From NCBI GenBank assembly GCA_964435025.1, contig CAYSXL010000006.1, positions 1 through 27,784 of the forward strand: a stretch of 27,784 bases of DNA, given 5' to 3'. The stretch's first letter is position 1. Every line of letters begins with the position of its first letter. The stretch is from PWHW01 sp964435025. GTDB taxonomy: Bacteria; Patescibacteriota; Minisyncoccia; Minisyncoccales; PWPS01. The notes under the pieces were generated by a model. The model was given only the letters and a program-made list of their open reading frames with translations, did no database searches and had not been told where the DNA came from. This document shows, in pieces, positions 1-5,801 of the stretch. Position numbers and translations under genes: made by a program.

Positions 1-1
1 G

Positions 2-50
2 TATAGTATAGGTAGGAGGGGTTTTTGTCCTCTATTACTTTTAAAGGGGG
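2..50 (+). promoter_or_regulatory. -10 box, leader and Shine-Dalgarno of the first gene
   Basis: A TATAGT -10 box lies at 2-7; its -35 box would be outside the window. Transcription should start near 14. The leader ends in AAAGGGGG at 43-50, a Shine-Dalgarno variant 8 nt before the GTG at 59. The same AAAGGGGG and a similar GGAGGG...TTTTT stretch precede the gene near 4545. Confidence 0.5.
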
Positions 51-58
51 TAAGTACG

Positions 59-337
59 GTGACTCAAACACCAAACGAGCAAGAATTGATGGAGAAAGCT
101 GATGCTTTCTACGAAAGGGAAGTGGATTTAATCTTTGCGGCCTTACTTTATCTTAAGAAGGCCGTCGATATTCGGGGAGAATTGGCGGAAAAAGAAGGTA
201 CGGAAACAGCGAAGAAGATAATAAAAAGGATAGGTAATCCGGGAAAGAGCAATATCAATGATCTGTTAAGAAACATTCAAAAGAACACGGGAGAGCTAAA
301 AAGGATAAGCATTCCCGAATTCGAGAAAAGAAAATAA
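59..337 (+). CDS. small helical hypothetical protein
   Basis: I do not recognise this 92-residue protein. It starts at GTG, chosen because AAAGGGGG ends 8 nt upstream and a -10 box lies just before that. The product is charged and mostly helical in character, with one hydrophobic helix around residues 23-35 (LIFAALLYLKKAV) flanked by acidic and basic residues. It has no signal peptide or cysteine cluster, so it is probably cytosolic. A strong terminator follows within 20 nt, so it is a one-gene transcription unit. It belongs to the set of small accessory genes in this window that have their own promoter, Shine-Dalgarno sequence and terminator. Confidence 0.7.
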   Translation: MTQTPNEQELMEKADAFYEREVDLIFAALLYLKKAVDIRGELAEKEGTETAKKIIKRIGNPGKSNINDLLRNIQKNTGELKRISIPEFEKRK

Positions 338-353
338 TCCACCGGTCTCAAGA

Positions 354-383
354 AAGCCGCCTTCTGAAAAGAGGCGGTTTTTT
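354..383 (+). terminator. intrinsic terminator after the first gene
   Basis: The arms at 354-363 and 371-380 pair through a CCGCC/GGCGG core, followed by a T-run to 383. Confidence 0.8.
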
Positions 384-406
384 AAACGGATTATACTCTC
401 AAAGTA

Positions 407-435
407 TTGAAATTATTTTCGGAAAAGCTTAAGAT
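407..435 (+). promoter_or_regulatory. promoter of the pilin-like gene
   Basis: TTGAAA at 407-412 and TAAGAT at 430-435 are separated by 17 nt. The predicted start near 442 gives a leader of about 29 nt before the ATG at 471. Confidence 0.5.
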
Positions 436-470
436 AACAGAAGGTTACTTCTCGAGCAAAAATAAGAGGT

Positions 471-905
471 ATGTTTAAAAAGAAAAAGGAAAGAGGATTT
501 ACGATGATAGAGTTAATGATAGTGATTGTTGTCATTGCCATCTTGGCTACTTTTATTTTAATAGCCTTGGGGGGAGCCCGGGACAGCGCGGAGAACTCGA
601 GAAGAAAAGGAGCAATCTCTCAAATAAAAAATCTGGGGGAAGTATATTATGCTATGGATTTTGACTATAGTTCCTTTGAGGAAGAGAGAGAGGATTTTCA
701 AAATATTTTGGATGAATACGGAAGCGAAGGGGAAGCAGTCTTACATTATTACGTCAGTGACCCCGGAGCTGATGCATATTGCGCCGAAATAGAACTTATC
801 GGGGGTGCTTATTTTTGCGTAGATAGCAATCTTATAACCAGAGAGGGGCACGAAGATCCGAGATGTACGGGAATATCCGAGACGAGCATAAGGTGCGACC
901 AGTAA
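471..905 (+). CDS. type IV pilin-like / pseudopilin protein
   Basis: This 144-residue protein has a short basic leader (MFKKKKERG) followed by FTMIELMIVIVVIAILATF, the class III signal and hydrophobic N-terminal helix of type IV pilins and pseudopilins. Prepilin peptidase would cut after Gly9, exposing Phe, and the conserved Glu at +5 is present. The C-terminal part is short and acidic with four cysteines (YCAEIEL, FCVDS, RCTG and near the end), which could form two disulfides in the exported domain. No assembly genes (pilB, pilC, pilD) are in the window, so this is a satellite pilin gene. AAGAGG sits only about 1 nt before the ATG, so there is no proper Shine-Dalgarno site. The serpin gene follows after 35 nt and may be co-transcribed. 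Confidence 0.9.
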   Translation: MFKKKKERGFTMIELMIVIVVIAILATFILIALGGARDSAENSRRKGAISQIKNLGEVYYAMDFDYSSFEEEREDFQNILDEYGSEGEAVLHYYVSDPGADAYCAEIELIGGAYFCVDSNLITREGHEDPRCTGISETSIRCDQ

Positions 906-940
906 AAAGAAAATCAATTTAACAGTTAAATCAAAATCAT

Positions 941-2167
941 ATGAAAAATATAGTTTTATTTTTAGGAATGTTAATGATTCTTTATGGGGGATGGCTTTTT
1001 TTTCAGCTTTCCGATGAAGAAAAAGCGGAAAAGGATGTAGAAGTTCTTCCCGTAGAGGAGTTGGCGGACTTATCATCCTCCGGCAATGAGTTTGCTTTTG
1101 CAAGCTTTTTTGAAATTGCTAAAGAAAGCGAAAATGCTTTCGTATCCCCTTACAGCATTCATACGGCCATGATTCTCGCTTATATCGGAGCGGACGGAAA
1201 AACAAAAGAAGAAATGGAAGAGGTTCTTGCTCTTTCGGGAATGGAAGAAGAAGACATAAAAGAGAAAGCGTTTGGACTTAAACATCACTTAGAGAATGTT
1301 TCGGAAGAAACGGAGGTTTCTATTGCCAACTCTTTCTTTTTAAGAGAAGATATACCTTTTCTGGAGAGCTATAAAAAAGACGGAGAAAGTTACTTTGACG
1401 CGGAGCTGAGAAGTCTTCCTTCTACGGGAGATGTTATAAACGACTGGGTCAAGGAAAAGACGGAAGACAAAATAGAAGAGATAATCGACCCGGGTCCTAT
1501 TCCGGAAGATGTTATTGCTTACCTCGTAAACGCTATTTACTTTAAAGGAATTTGGGAGAAAGAATTTGACGAAGAAAAGACTACGGAAAGAACTTTTTAC
1601 GGAGAAGAGGAGAAAGAAGTAGAGATGATGGAAAACGAAGCTGAGTATTATTACGGAATTAGCGAAGATATGCAGGCGGTAACCATGGAGTACAAAGAAG
1701 GCGATTATCTTTTTCATGCCTTTATGCCTACGGAAGGAAGAAGCCTTCCTGACTTTTACGAAGATTTTGACACGGAGAGATTTGAAGATATAAGACCCAC
1801 TAATGAAGGAGAAATAATTCTCCGACTCCCTAAGTTTACTCTTGAGCAGGACTTAAAGCTTTCCGGTGTTTTGGAAAGCATGGGTATGGTGGATGCGTTT
1901 AACAAAAGCAACGCTGACTTCTCAAGAATGGTAGACTTGGATGAGCTGGTAGAGAATGTGTATATAGGAGAGGTTTATCACAGCTCCTTTATAGAAGTTG
2001 ACGAAGAAGGTACGGAAGCGGCAGCGGCGACAGCGGTGGAGATGAGATTGGAGAGTATGCCTATGGAGCAAACGGTTCTTGAATTTAACAAACCGTTCTT
2101 CTTTGTAATAGAGGAGGCTGAAACGAAAAATATTCTTTTTATGGGTCAGTTTGTTGATCTTGAATAA
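941..2167 (+). CDS. membrane-anchored serpin (serine protease inhibitor family)
   Basis: This 408-residue protein has an N-terminal hydrophobic segment (residues 4-22) without a lipobox Cys or clear cleavage site, so it is probably an anchor holding the serpin outside the membrane. The serpin fold is recognisable from NAFVSPYSIHTAMILAYIGA near residue 65, VNAIYFKGIWEKEF in the middle, and FNKPFFFVIEE followed by ILFMGQF at the C-terminus. The reactive-centre hinge EEGTEAAAATA, with Gly357 as P15, matches the small-residue pattern of inhibitory serpins, so loop insertion is plausible. Canonical counting puts P1 at Glu371 (RLE|SMPM). The loop is about three residues longer than in alpha-1-antitrypsin on the primed side, so P1 is uncertain. 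Bacterial serpins are uncommon; a role against host, neighbour or own proteases is inference. It lies downstream of a pilin gene and before a strong terminator. Confidence 0.93.
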   Translation: MKNIVLFLGMLMILYGGWLFFQLSDEEKAEKDVEVLPVEELADLSSSGNEFAFASFFEIAKESENAFVSPYSIHTAMILAYIGADGKTKEEMEEVLALSGMEEEDIKEKAFGLKHHLENVSEETEVSIANSFFLREDIPFLESYKKDGESYFDAELRSLPSTGDVINDWVKEKTEDKIEEIIDPGPIPEDVIAYLVNAIYFKGIWEKEFDEEKTTERTFYGEEEKEVEMMENEAEYYYGISEDMQAVTMEYKEGDYLFHAFMPTEGRSLPDFYEDFDTERFEDIRPTNEGEIILRLPKFTLEQDLKLSGVLESMGMVDAFNKSNADFSRMVDLDELVENVYIGEVYHSSFIEVDEEGTEAAAATAVEMRLESMPMEQTVLEFNKPFFFVIEEAETKNILFMGQFVDLE

Positions 2168-2191
2168 ATTCAATTTGCAAAAGCGTTAAGG

Positions 2192-2222
2192 GTCGCGTCT
2201 TCTTAGGGACGCGACTTTTTTT
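2192..2222 (+). terminator. intrinsic terminator after the serpin gene
   Basis: Perfect 8-bp GTCGCGTC/GACGCGAC stem (2192-2199 with 2208-2215), then seven T. Confidence 0.9.
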
Positions 2223-2275
2223 ATAGGCAACCTTTTCGAAGTTCGACTTAGTATCTTCCTAAAAGAAGCCTGAAT

Positions 2276-2304
2276 TTGACAAATTCCGGAACAGCACTGT
2301 TAAT
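2276..2304 (+). promoter_or_regulatory. possible promoter of the Y1-transposase-like gene
   Basis: A perfect TTGACA at 2276-2281 is 17 nt from GTTAAT at 2299-2304, a weak -10. Several AT-rich alternatives lie closer to the gene (TATACA 2318-2323, TATAAA 2334-2339). Confidence 0.35.
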
Positions 2305-2348
2305 TGCTAAAATTTTTTATACATTCTTATTTTTATAAATACAAAATC

Positions 2349-3044
2349 ATGGCCAAAAGAAAGTTTGCTCCCGGGAAAGTGTTTTACATATGCAACAAGA
2401 GCATCGAGGGAAAAGACATTTTCCCCTGTGAAAATGACAGGTGGCGACTGCTTCAAGCGTTTTATTTCTTTAATAACGAAAATAGTTTTTTTAATCTTTT
2501 CTACGAATTGGAAAAAAGAAAAGATTTTCTCCCCCTTGATATTCTCAAGGAACATTCAAAGGCGGAAGACAACAAGTGTGAACCGCTTGTCTTTATTATG
2601 GCTTATTGCCTGAAAGACGACGGCTTCTATCTTTTGCTTGAAGAAAAAGAAGAAGGGGGAATTTCAAAATTTATGCAGAGAGTTAATACGGGCTATACGA
2701 AGTATTTCAATAATAAGTACAAGAGAGAAGGACATCTTTTCAGAGGAAAATTTAAGGACAAGGAAGTGATAGACGAGGATGAGTTAAAGCATTCTTTGAT
2801 ATATATAAATGTGATTGAGCCGGGGAGAAATGTAAAGACGGGAGCGGAAAAGAAAACAAACAACCCGGAAGAACTTCTTGAGTTTGCCGTCAACTACTTT
2901 TGGAGCACTCATCAGGTTTACATTAATAAAAGAGAGGCGGTAATAGCGGATAAAGGGAAAATAGGCACTATCTTTCCGTCGCCAAAAGAATATCTTTCTT
3001 TTGCGGGGAATGTTATTTATGGGAGAGAGGGTCTCTATAGCTGA
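2349..3044 (+). CDS. Y1/REP-associated transposase-like protein without HUH histidines
   Basis: The 231-residue product resembles the Y1_Tnp (IS200-like, REP-associated) family along its length: KVFYICNKSIEGKDIF near the N-terminus, FIMAYCLKDDGFYLLLEE around residues 82-99, and GISKFMQRVNTGYTKYFNNKY then GHLFRGKFK around 104-138. In active family members the segment after AYCL reads roughly MPNHFHLLL and carries the HUH metal-binding pair. Here the same place is KDDGFYLLL, so both histidines are replaced (Gly92, Tyr94). The probable nucleophile region with Tyr116 is kept. The frame is open and conserved in character, so this is a probable DNA-binding relative without strand-cleaving activity rather than a decayed gene. 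The ATG at 2349 is chosen because family similarity begins there; an in-frame ATG 45 nt upstream adds only a hydrophobic AT-rich stretch. Confidence 0.8.
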   Translation: MAKRKFAPGKVFYICNKSIEGKDIFPCENDRWRLLQAFYFFNNENSFFNLFYELEKRKDFLPLDILKEHSKAEDNKCEPLVFIMAYCLKDDGFYLLLEEKEEGGISKFMQRVNTGYTKYFNNKYKREGHLFRGKFKDKEVIDEDELKHSLIYINVIEPGRNVKTGAEKKTNNPEELLEFAVNYFWSTHQVYINKREAVIADKGKIGTIFPSPKEYLSFAGNVIYGREGLYS

Positions 3045-3053
3045 CCGTTAGAT

Positions 3054-3087
3054 AAAAAAAGACACCGCTATAGGTAGCGGTGTTTTT
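3054..3087. terminator. bidirectional intrinsic terminator between convergent genes
   Basis: A 9-bp ACACCGCTA/TAGCGGTGT stem (3062-3070 with 3075-3083) has seven A before and a T-run after. It serves the Y1-like gene on the plus strand and the convergent minus-strand gene, whose TAA (3088-3086) lies in the T-run. Confidence 0.9.
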
Positions 3088-3592
3088 ACTCGGAAAAGAA
3101 ATCAAGGAGCTTTTCACTTGTTGGAGAGTGTTCCAAATGGAAGAGTTTCTTAAGCAAGGAAGCGAGTTTTTTTCGGTCTTTCCCACTAATAAATTTATCC
3201 AGCGAGGAAAATTTTATAGGGAGGACGGCGACTGCTTCTCTATGAGGTTTGATTTGAGAAAAGAATTTTTTCTCACACTCTTTGCTTTTGCAAAAGACAA
3301 GCTCCTCTCCAATGGTAAAACGTTTCTCCTGAAAAAAGTACTTTGCCAGAAAATACTTTGCCGGCCTTTCAAGACAGCAAGGGCAGAGCGTTTTTACGGC
3401 TCTGTCTTCACCTCTTTCAAGGAGCCATGCCAAGTGTTTTTTTTCATCTTCGTTTCCTCTTTTTCCGTTTTTTTGTAACTTTTCAAGTCTTTCTTGTAAT
3501 GCGGGATAGTTCGTAAACATCATTTTTTCAAATGACATATCTCTCCCTAGTAAGAGCTTGAAAGGTTTTGTCGGGCGATATCTCTTTGTCAA
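3086..3592 (-). CDS. Cys-rich, probably metal-binding hypothetical protein
   Basis: I do not recognise this 168-residue basic protein. It has LCPCCLERPAKYF (Cys70, Cys72, Cys73) and FCKSKECEKKFF (Cys101, Cys106), a spacing that could bind one zinc ion in a ribbon or treble-clef-like fold. It has no signal peptide or membrane helix. The TTG at 3592 is chosen because AGGAGGG lies 7 nt upstream (3606-3600) behind a promoter; an in-frame ATG at codon 19 is a weaker alternative. It is a one-gene unit ending at the shared terminator and is transcribed divergently from the secreted protein gene at 3741. A nucleic-acid-binding role is possible but only a guess. Confidence 0.75.
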   Translation of the reverse strand: MTKRYRPTKPFKLLLGRDMSFEKMMFTNYPALQERLEKLQKNGKRGNEDEKKHLAWLLERGEDRAVKTLCPCCLERPAKYFLAKYFFQEKRFTIGEELVFCKSKECEKKFFSQIKPHREAVAVLPIKFSSLDKFISGKDRKKLASLLKKLFHLEHSPTSEKLLDFFSE

Positions 3593-3623
3593 AAGTGCTC
3601 CCTCCTTTTTGAAATCCGCCCGT

Positions 3624-3651
3624 ATTATAACAACAAAAAAAATGGAAGCAA
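3624..3651 (-). promoter_or_regulatory. promoter of the minus-strand Cys-rich gene
   Basis: On the minus strand TTGCTT (3651-3646) and a perfect TATAAT (3629-3624) are separated by 16 nt. The leader contains AGGAGGG before the TTG start at 3592. Confidence 0.6.
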
Positions 3652-3656
3652 GGTGC

Positions 3657-3685
3657 TTGAAATAAAACCCCTTTTTTGTTATAGT
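3657..3685 (+). promoter_or_regulatory. promoter of the secreted coiled-coil protein gene
   Basis: TTGAAA (3657-3662) and TATAGT (3680-3685) are 17 nt apart. It lies back to back with the minus-strand promoter; the two -35 boxes are only 5 nt apart, so the divergent genes may compete for polymerase. Confidence 0.55.
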
Positions 3686-3740
3686 AAAGTAAGGTCGGGG
3701 TAATGTAGATTAAAAATAATATATAATAATAAAAAATATT

Positions 3741-4430
3741 ATGTTGAAAAAAATTGTAGTTTTTGCCTTTCTTTTTACTATACCGTTTACGGGTAACGCG
3801 CAAGCACCGACAGATACTCCCGCTACCGGAAGAGAAAGTGCTAAGGAGAGAGTAGAGAACATAAGAGAAGAAAGAGATGCAACGGACGATGAGAGGGTAG
3901 GAGGAGTAGAGGAAAGAACCAGAAATCGTGTAGCGGAACACGTTCCCGAGAGAGCGATGGAAGCGGTGGCTAATGTTGTAGGAAGGATAAATGAAGTACA
4001 CAAGAGACGTATGGGAGCTTTCTTTAATTATCTTAGTGCTATAAGCAATCCCCTTGATCGTCTTGGGGACATGATAGAGCTTGTAGAGGAGAACAGAGGA
4101 ATTGTACTTGACAGGACAAGAGAAGCTTTAAGTGAACTTGAGGAAGAGTTTGACGAGGTTGTAGAAGATTTTAAGGATTATGACGAAAAAGACTATGAAC
4201 TAGAGGAAGACTTTGAGGATGTTGTCGGCGGTCTTGGAAATATAATGGGAGAGATGGAGGAACATCACAGACAATTAAGGGAGAGAGTAAGAGAAGTGCA
4301 ACGAGGGATAAAAGGTGTGATGCTTACTTTAAGAGAGGAAGTAAGGGAGGATAGTGAAGAGGAAGAAAATGGAGAGGAAGATGATGAAGAAAACGAAGAG
4401 AACAACACAGAGGAGACTCAAGAAGATTAA
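3741..4430 (+). CDS. secreted coiled-coil protein with acidic tail
   Basis: The 229-residue protein starts with a clear signal peptide (MLKKIVVFAFLFTIPFTGNAQA, probable cut after Ala22). The mature part is almost entirely charged and helical, with heptad-like stretches from about residue 70 to 200 (repeated VEEN, LEEEFDEV, RLRERVREV type segments). It ends in a low-complexity acidic tail of Glu, Asp and Asn over the last 25 residues. No enzymatic motif is visible. Such proteins are common in CPR genomes without assigned function; it may be a periplasmic or surface structural protein. There is no Shine-Dalgarno sequence before the ATG, as for the other exported proteins here. Confidence 0.82.
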   Translation: MLKKIVVFAFLFTIPFTGNAQAPTDTPATGRESAKERVENIREERDATDDERVGGVEERTRNRVAEHVPERAMEAVANVVGRINEVHKRRMGAFFNYLSAISNPLDRLGDMIELVEENRGIVLDRTREALSELEEEFDEVVEDFKDYDEKDYELEEDFEDVVGGLGNIMGEMEEHHRQLRERVREVQRGIKGVMLTLREEVREDSEEEENGEEDDEENEENNTEETQED

Positions 4431-4457
4431 ATAAAGAACTCAAAGAAAGGAAACAAC

Positions 4458-4486
4458 TTGCAAATTAAGCCTGTTTCTGTTAATAT
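4458..4486 (+). promoter_or_regulatory. promoter of the hypothetical gene near 4545
   Basis: TTGCAA (4458-4463) and TAATAT (4481-4486) are 17 nt apart. The predicted leader (from about 4493) ends in AAAGGGGG at 4538-4545. Confidence 0.5.
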
Positions 4487-4544
4487 ACTCGGGCGAAGTG
4501 ACTTCCGGAGGGAGGGTTTTTCGTTTCCTAACTAAATAAAGGGG

Positions 4545-5168
4545 GTGTTCTTTATTATTTCTAATAATACCGGTAATCCTAACAATTTGATAAAGAAAGT
4601 GGTGGTAGTGGGGAATGCTAAATTTCCCGTTATTGCGCATTGGGAAAAGAAGTCGAATAAAAGTGAAGTAACAAGGGGATTGTATTCTTTTAAGAAAAAA
4701 GAAATAGGTGGTACTTTTGAAGCCGGGGTAGGTATAAGACTTGGTGACAAAAGAGAGTATAGGTATTTTGACTTTGAAATTGTAGAAAATGTTGATAAAG
4801 CAATAGAGTTAATTGAAAATATGGATGTCAAAAGAAAGAAGATTGCTACAATCATTGCAAAAAAAGGAGAGGGCTGCGAAAAGATGCTATACGGAAAAGT
4901 TACAAGCAGATACCACTACACTCCCTACGGGTGGGTGGTATTATTCGACGCAGAGGCAGAGAAAGAGGAAGGAATAAAAGTGAAAATAGAGAGAAGAGAT
5001 ATCGAGGAATTCGCAGGAATGTTTTTCTCCGAGAAGATGCTGTACTCCAATATGGACTACGAGGATATAAACGTTACTCTAAAAGATGAGATGGAGAGAT
5101 ATGAAAAGGAAAGTAGAAGACGATTAATTAAAGGGAATAAATCCAGTACCAAAGTCGGAGGAAATTAA
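4545..5168 (+). CDS. hypothetical protein with uncertain, possibly AUU, start
   Basis: I do not recognise this protein of about 205 residues. It is cytosolic in character, with beta-rich patches such as VVVVGNAKFPVIAHW near the N-terminus and GWVVLFDAEA in the middle, and a charged C-terminal helix. The GTG at 4545 overlaps the last G of the Shine-Dalgarno AAAGGGGG, so it is unlikely to be the true start. An in-frame ATT at 4554 has exactly the 8-nt spacing seen for the GTG of the first gene behind an identical AAAGGGGG; the next conventional start is TTG at 4587. The coordinates given are the longest version. The gene has its own promoter, and the terminator hairpin contains the stop codon in its loop. 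Confidence 0.7.
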   Translation: MFFIISNNTGNPNNLIKKVVVVGNAKFPVIAHWEKKSNKSEVTRGLYSFKKKEIGGTFEAGVGIRLGDKREYRYFDFEIVENVDKAIELIENMDVKRKKIATIIAKKGEGCEKMLYGKVTSRYHYTPYGWVVLFDAEAEKEEGIKVKIERRDIEEFAGMFFSEKMLYSNMDYEDINVTLKDEMERYEKESRRRLIKGNKSSTKVGGN

Positions 5169-5181
5169 CCTCCGATTTTTT
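5155..5181 (+). terminator. intrinsic terminator overlapping the stop codon
   Basis: TCGGAGG (5155-5161) pairs with CCTCCGA (5169-5175), followed by six T. The loop holds the TAA stop (5166-5168) of the upstream gene. Confidence 0.85.
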
Positions 5182-5182
5182 A

Positions 5183-5209
5183 TTGACAAAAAAAATTTAT
5201 AATTAAAAT
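5183..5209 (+). promoter_or_regulatory. possible promoter for the mini-ORF and hairpin array
   Basis: A perfect TTGACA at 5183-5188 directly follows the terminator T-run. TAAAAT at 5204-5209 gives a short 15-nt spacer; TATAAT at 5198-5203 is too close. The downstream mini-ORF and terminator suggest a transcription unit starts here. Confidence 0.35.
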
Positions 5210-5223
5210 AAAAAAATAAAATT

Positions 5224-5313
5224 ATGATGAAAAACCTTTCGAAAAATATTATCATTATTGTGCTTCTTATTATCGAGCTAAACTCGGGAGGTTTTCATTT
5301 TCAACGTATCTAA
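5224..5313 (+). CDS. hydrophobic mini-ORF, possible leader peptide or membrane peptide
   Basis: An ATG ATG start opens a 29-codon frame whose peptide has a positively charged start (MMKNLSKN), a core of Ile/Val/Leu (IIIIVLLII), then ELNSGGFHFQRI. Codons near the end overlap CTCGGGAGGTTTT, which can pair with the left arm of the terminator at 5335-5361. Translation through this stretch could therefore decide whether that terminator forms, as in a leader-peptide attenuator. It could equally be a tiny membrane peptide or a chance frame. There is no good Shine-Dalgarno sequence. Confidence 0.35.
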   Translation: MMKNLSKNIIIIVLLIIELNSGGFHFQRI

Positions 5314-5362
5314 AAACAAAAGACATAACAAACAAAACCTCCCGAAGAACTCGGGAGGTTTT
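5281..5362 (+). repeat. direct repeat flanking its inverted copy (attenuator-like)
   Basis: AACTCGGGAGGTTTT occurs at 5281-5295 and again at 5348-5362. The complement AAAACCTCCCGA lies between them at 5334-5345 and can pair with either copy. Pairing with the second copy forms a terminator; pairing with the first would prevent it. Confidence 0.75.
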
Positions 5363-5369
5363 TCTTTTT
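5335..5369 (+). terminator. strong intrinsic terminator / attenuator hairpin
   Basis: A perfect 11-bp stem (5335-5345 with 5351-5361) with a 5-nt loop is followed by TTCTTTTTT. Confidence 0.85.
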
Positions 5370-5370
5370 T

Positions 5371-5438
5371 ACTTGAGATAGGTTCGGAATCTGTCTCAGG
5401 CCGAAAAGTACATTTAAAACCGGAAGTAAGCGGCCTGA
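5371..5438 (+). other. structured stretch with two competing hairpins
   Basis: Hairpin one pairs 5372-5384 with 5388-5400 (GAGATAG/CTGTCTC core with G-T wobbles). Hairpin two pairs TCAGGCCG (5396-5403) with CGGCCTGA (5431-5438), an 8-bp perfect stem. They share 5396-5400, so both cannot form fully. No Rfam family was recognised. It could be part of a small RNA or the leader of a gene running into the assembly gap. Confidence 0.4.
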
Positions 5439-5473
5439 AGTGCTTTCGGTAGTTTGGGAGGGATAAGAAGATA

Positions 5474-5689
5474 ATGGAAATCAGTAAAGAAGGAAGTTTT
5501 TTTAATCTTACCATGTGTCGGTCAGTAACGAGTAATGNNNNNNNNNNNNNNNNNNNNNNNNNNNNNNNNNNNNNNNNNNNNNNNNNNNNNNNNNNNNNNN
5601 NNNNNNNNNNNNNNNNNNNNNNNNNNNNNNNNNNNNNGGAACTCGCGTCGAGCCTAAAAAGGTCAACATGTCCAGTCTGTAATCTTTAG
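5474..5689 (+). CDS. possible small gene interrupted by the assembly gap
   Basis: GGGAGGG at 5456-5462 lies 11 nt before an ATG at 5474. The frame reads MEISKEGSFFNLTMCRSVTS up to the N-run. After the gap the same numeric frame reads ELASSLKRSTCPVCNL and ends with TAG, followed by a strong terminator. The gap length is nominal, so the two halves may not be in one frame or one gene. Low confidence. Confidence 0.2.
   Translation: MEISKEGSFFNLTMCRSVTSNXXXXXXXXXXXXXXXXXXXXXXXXXXXXXXXXXXELASSLKRSTCPVCNL
5538..5637. other. assembly gap (100 N)
   Basis: Exactly 100 N, the customary placeholder for a scaffold join of unknown size. Adjacent features should not be trusted across it. Confidence 0.99.
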
Positions 5690-5711
5690 TGTTTCCCATT
5701 TTCCCGAACGT

Positions 5712-5741
5712 AAAGTCCACCGAAACGGTGGACTTTTTTTT
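5712..5741 (+). terminator. strong intrinsic terminator after the gap
   Basis: Perfect 11-bp stem, AAAGTCCACCG (5712-5722) with CGGTGGACTTT (5726-5736), and a T-run to 5741. It shows that a plus-strand transcript of unknown identity ends here. Confidence 0.9.
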
Positions 5742-5754
5742 AATAACTCTGATT

Positions 5755-5783
5755 AAAAAAGGCACGTTATCTTAAAACGTGCC
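5755..5783 (-). terminator. terminator of the minus-strand nuclease-like operon
   Basis: GGCACGTT (5761-5768) pairs with AACGTGCC (5776-5783); the A-run at 5755-5760 is the U-tract on the minus strand. Confidence 0.85.
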
Positions 5784-5801
5784 TTGGCTTGTGCTTTGAA
5801 A

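Noticed and set aside
741..1717. Minus-strand frames of 71-125 codons opposite the pilin and serpin genes
   Set aside because: They lie opposite well-supported genes, have unlikely Phe/Ser/Lys-rich composition and no start signals; shadows of the plus-strand genes.
2349..3087. Complete insertion sequence around the Y1-like gene
   Set aside because: No subterminal transposon hairpins or target sequences were recognised, and the HUH motif is lost; the neighbouring hairpin is a bidirectional terminator.
5371..5741. RNase P RNA, tmRNA, SRP RNA or rRNA fragment
   Set aside because: None of the conserved motifs of these RNAs that I know could be found in the readable parts on either strand.
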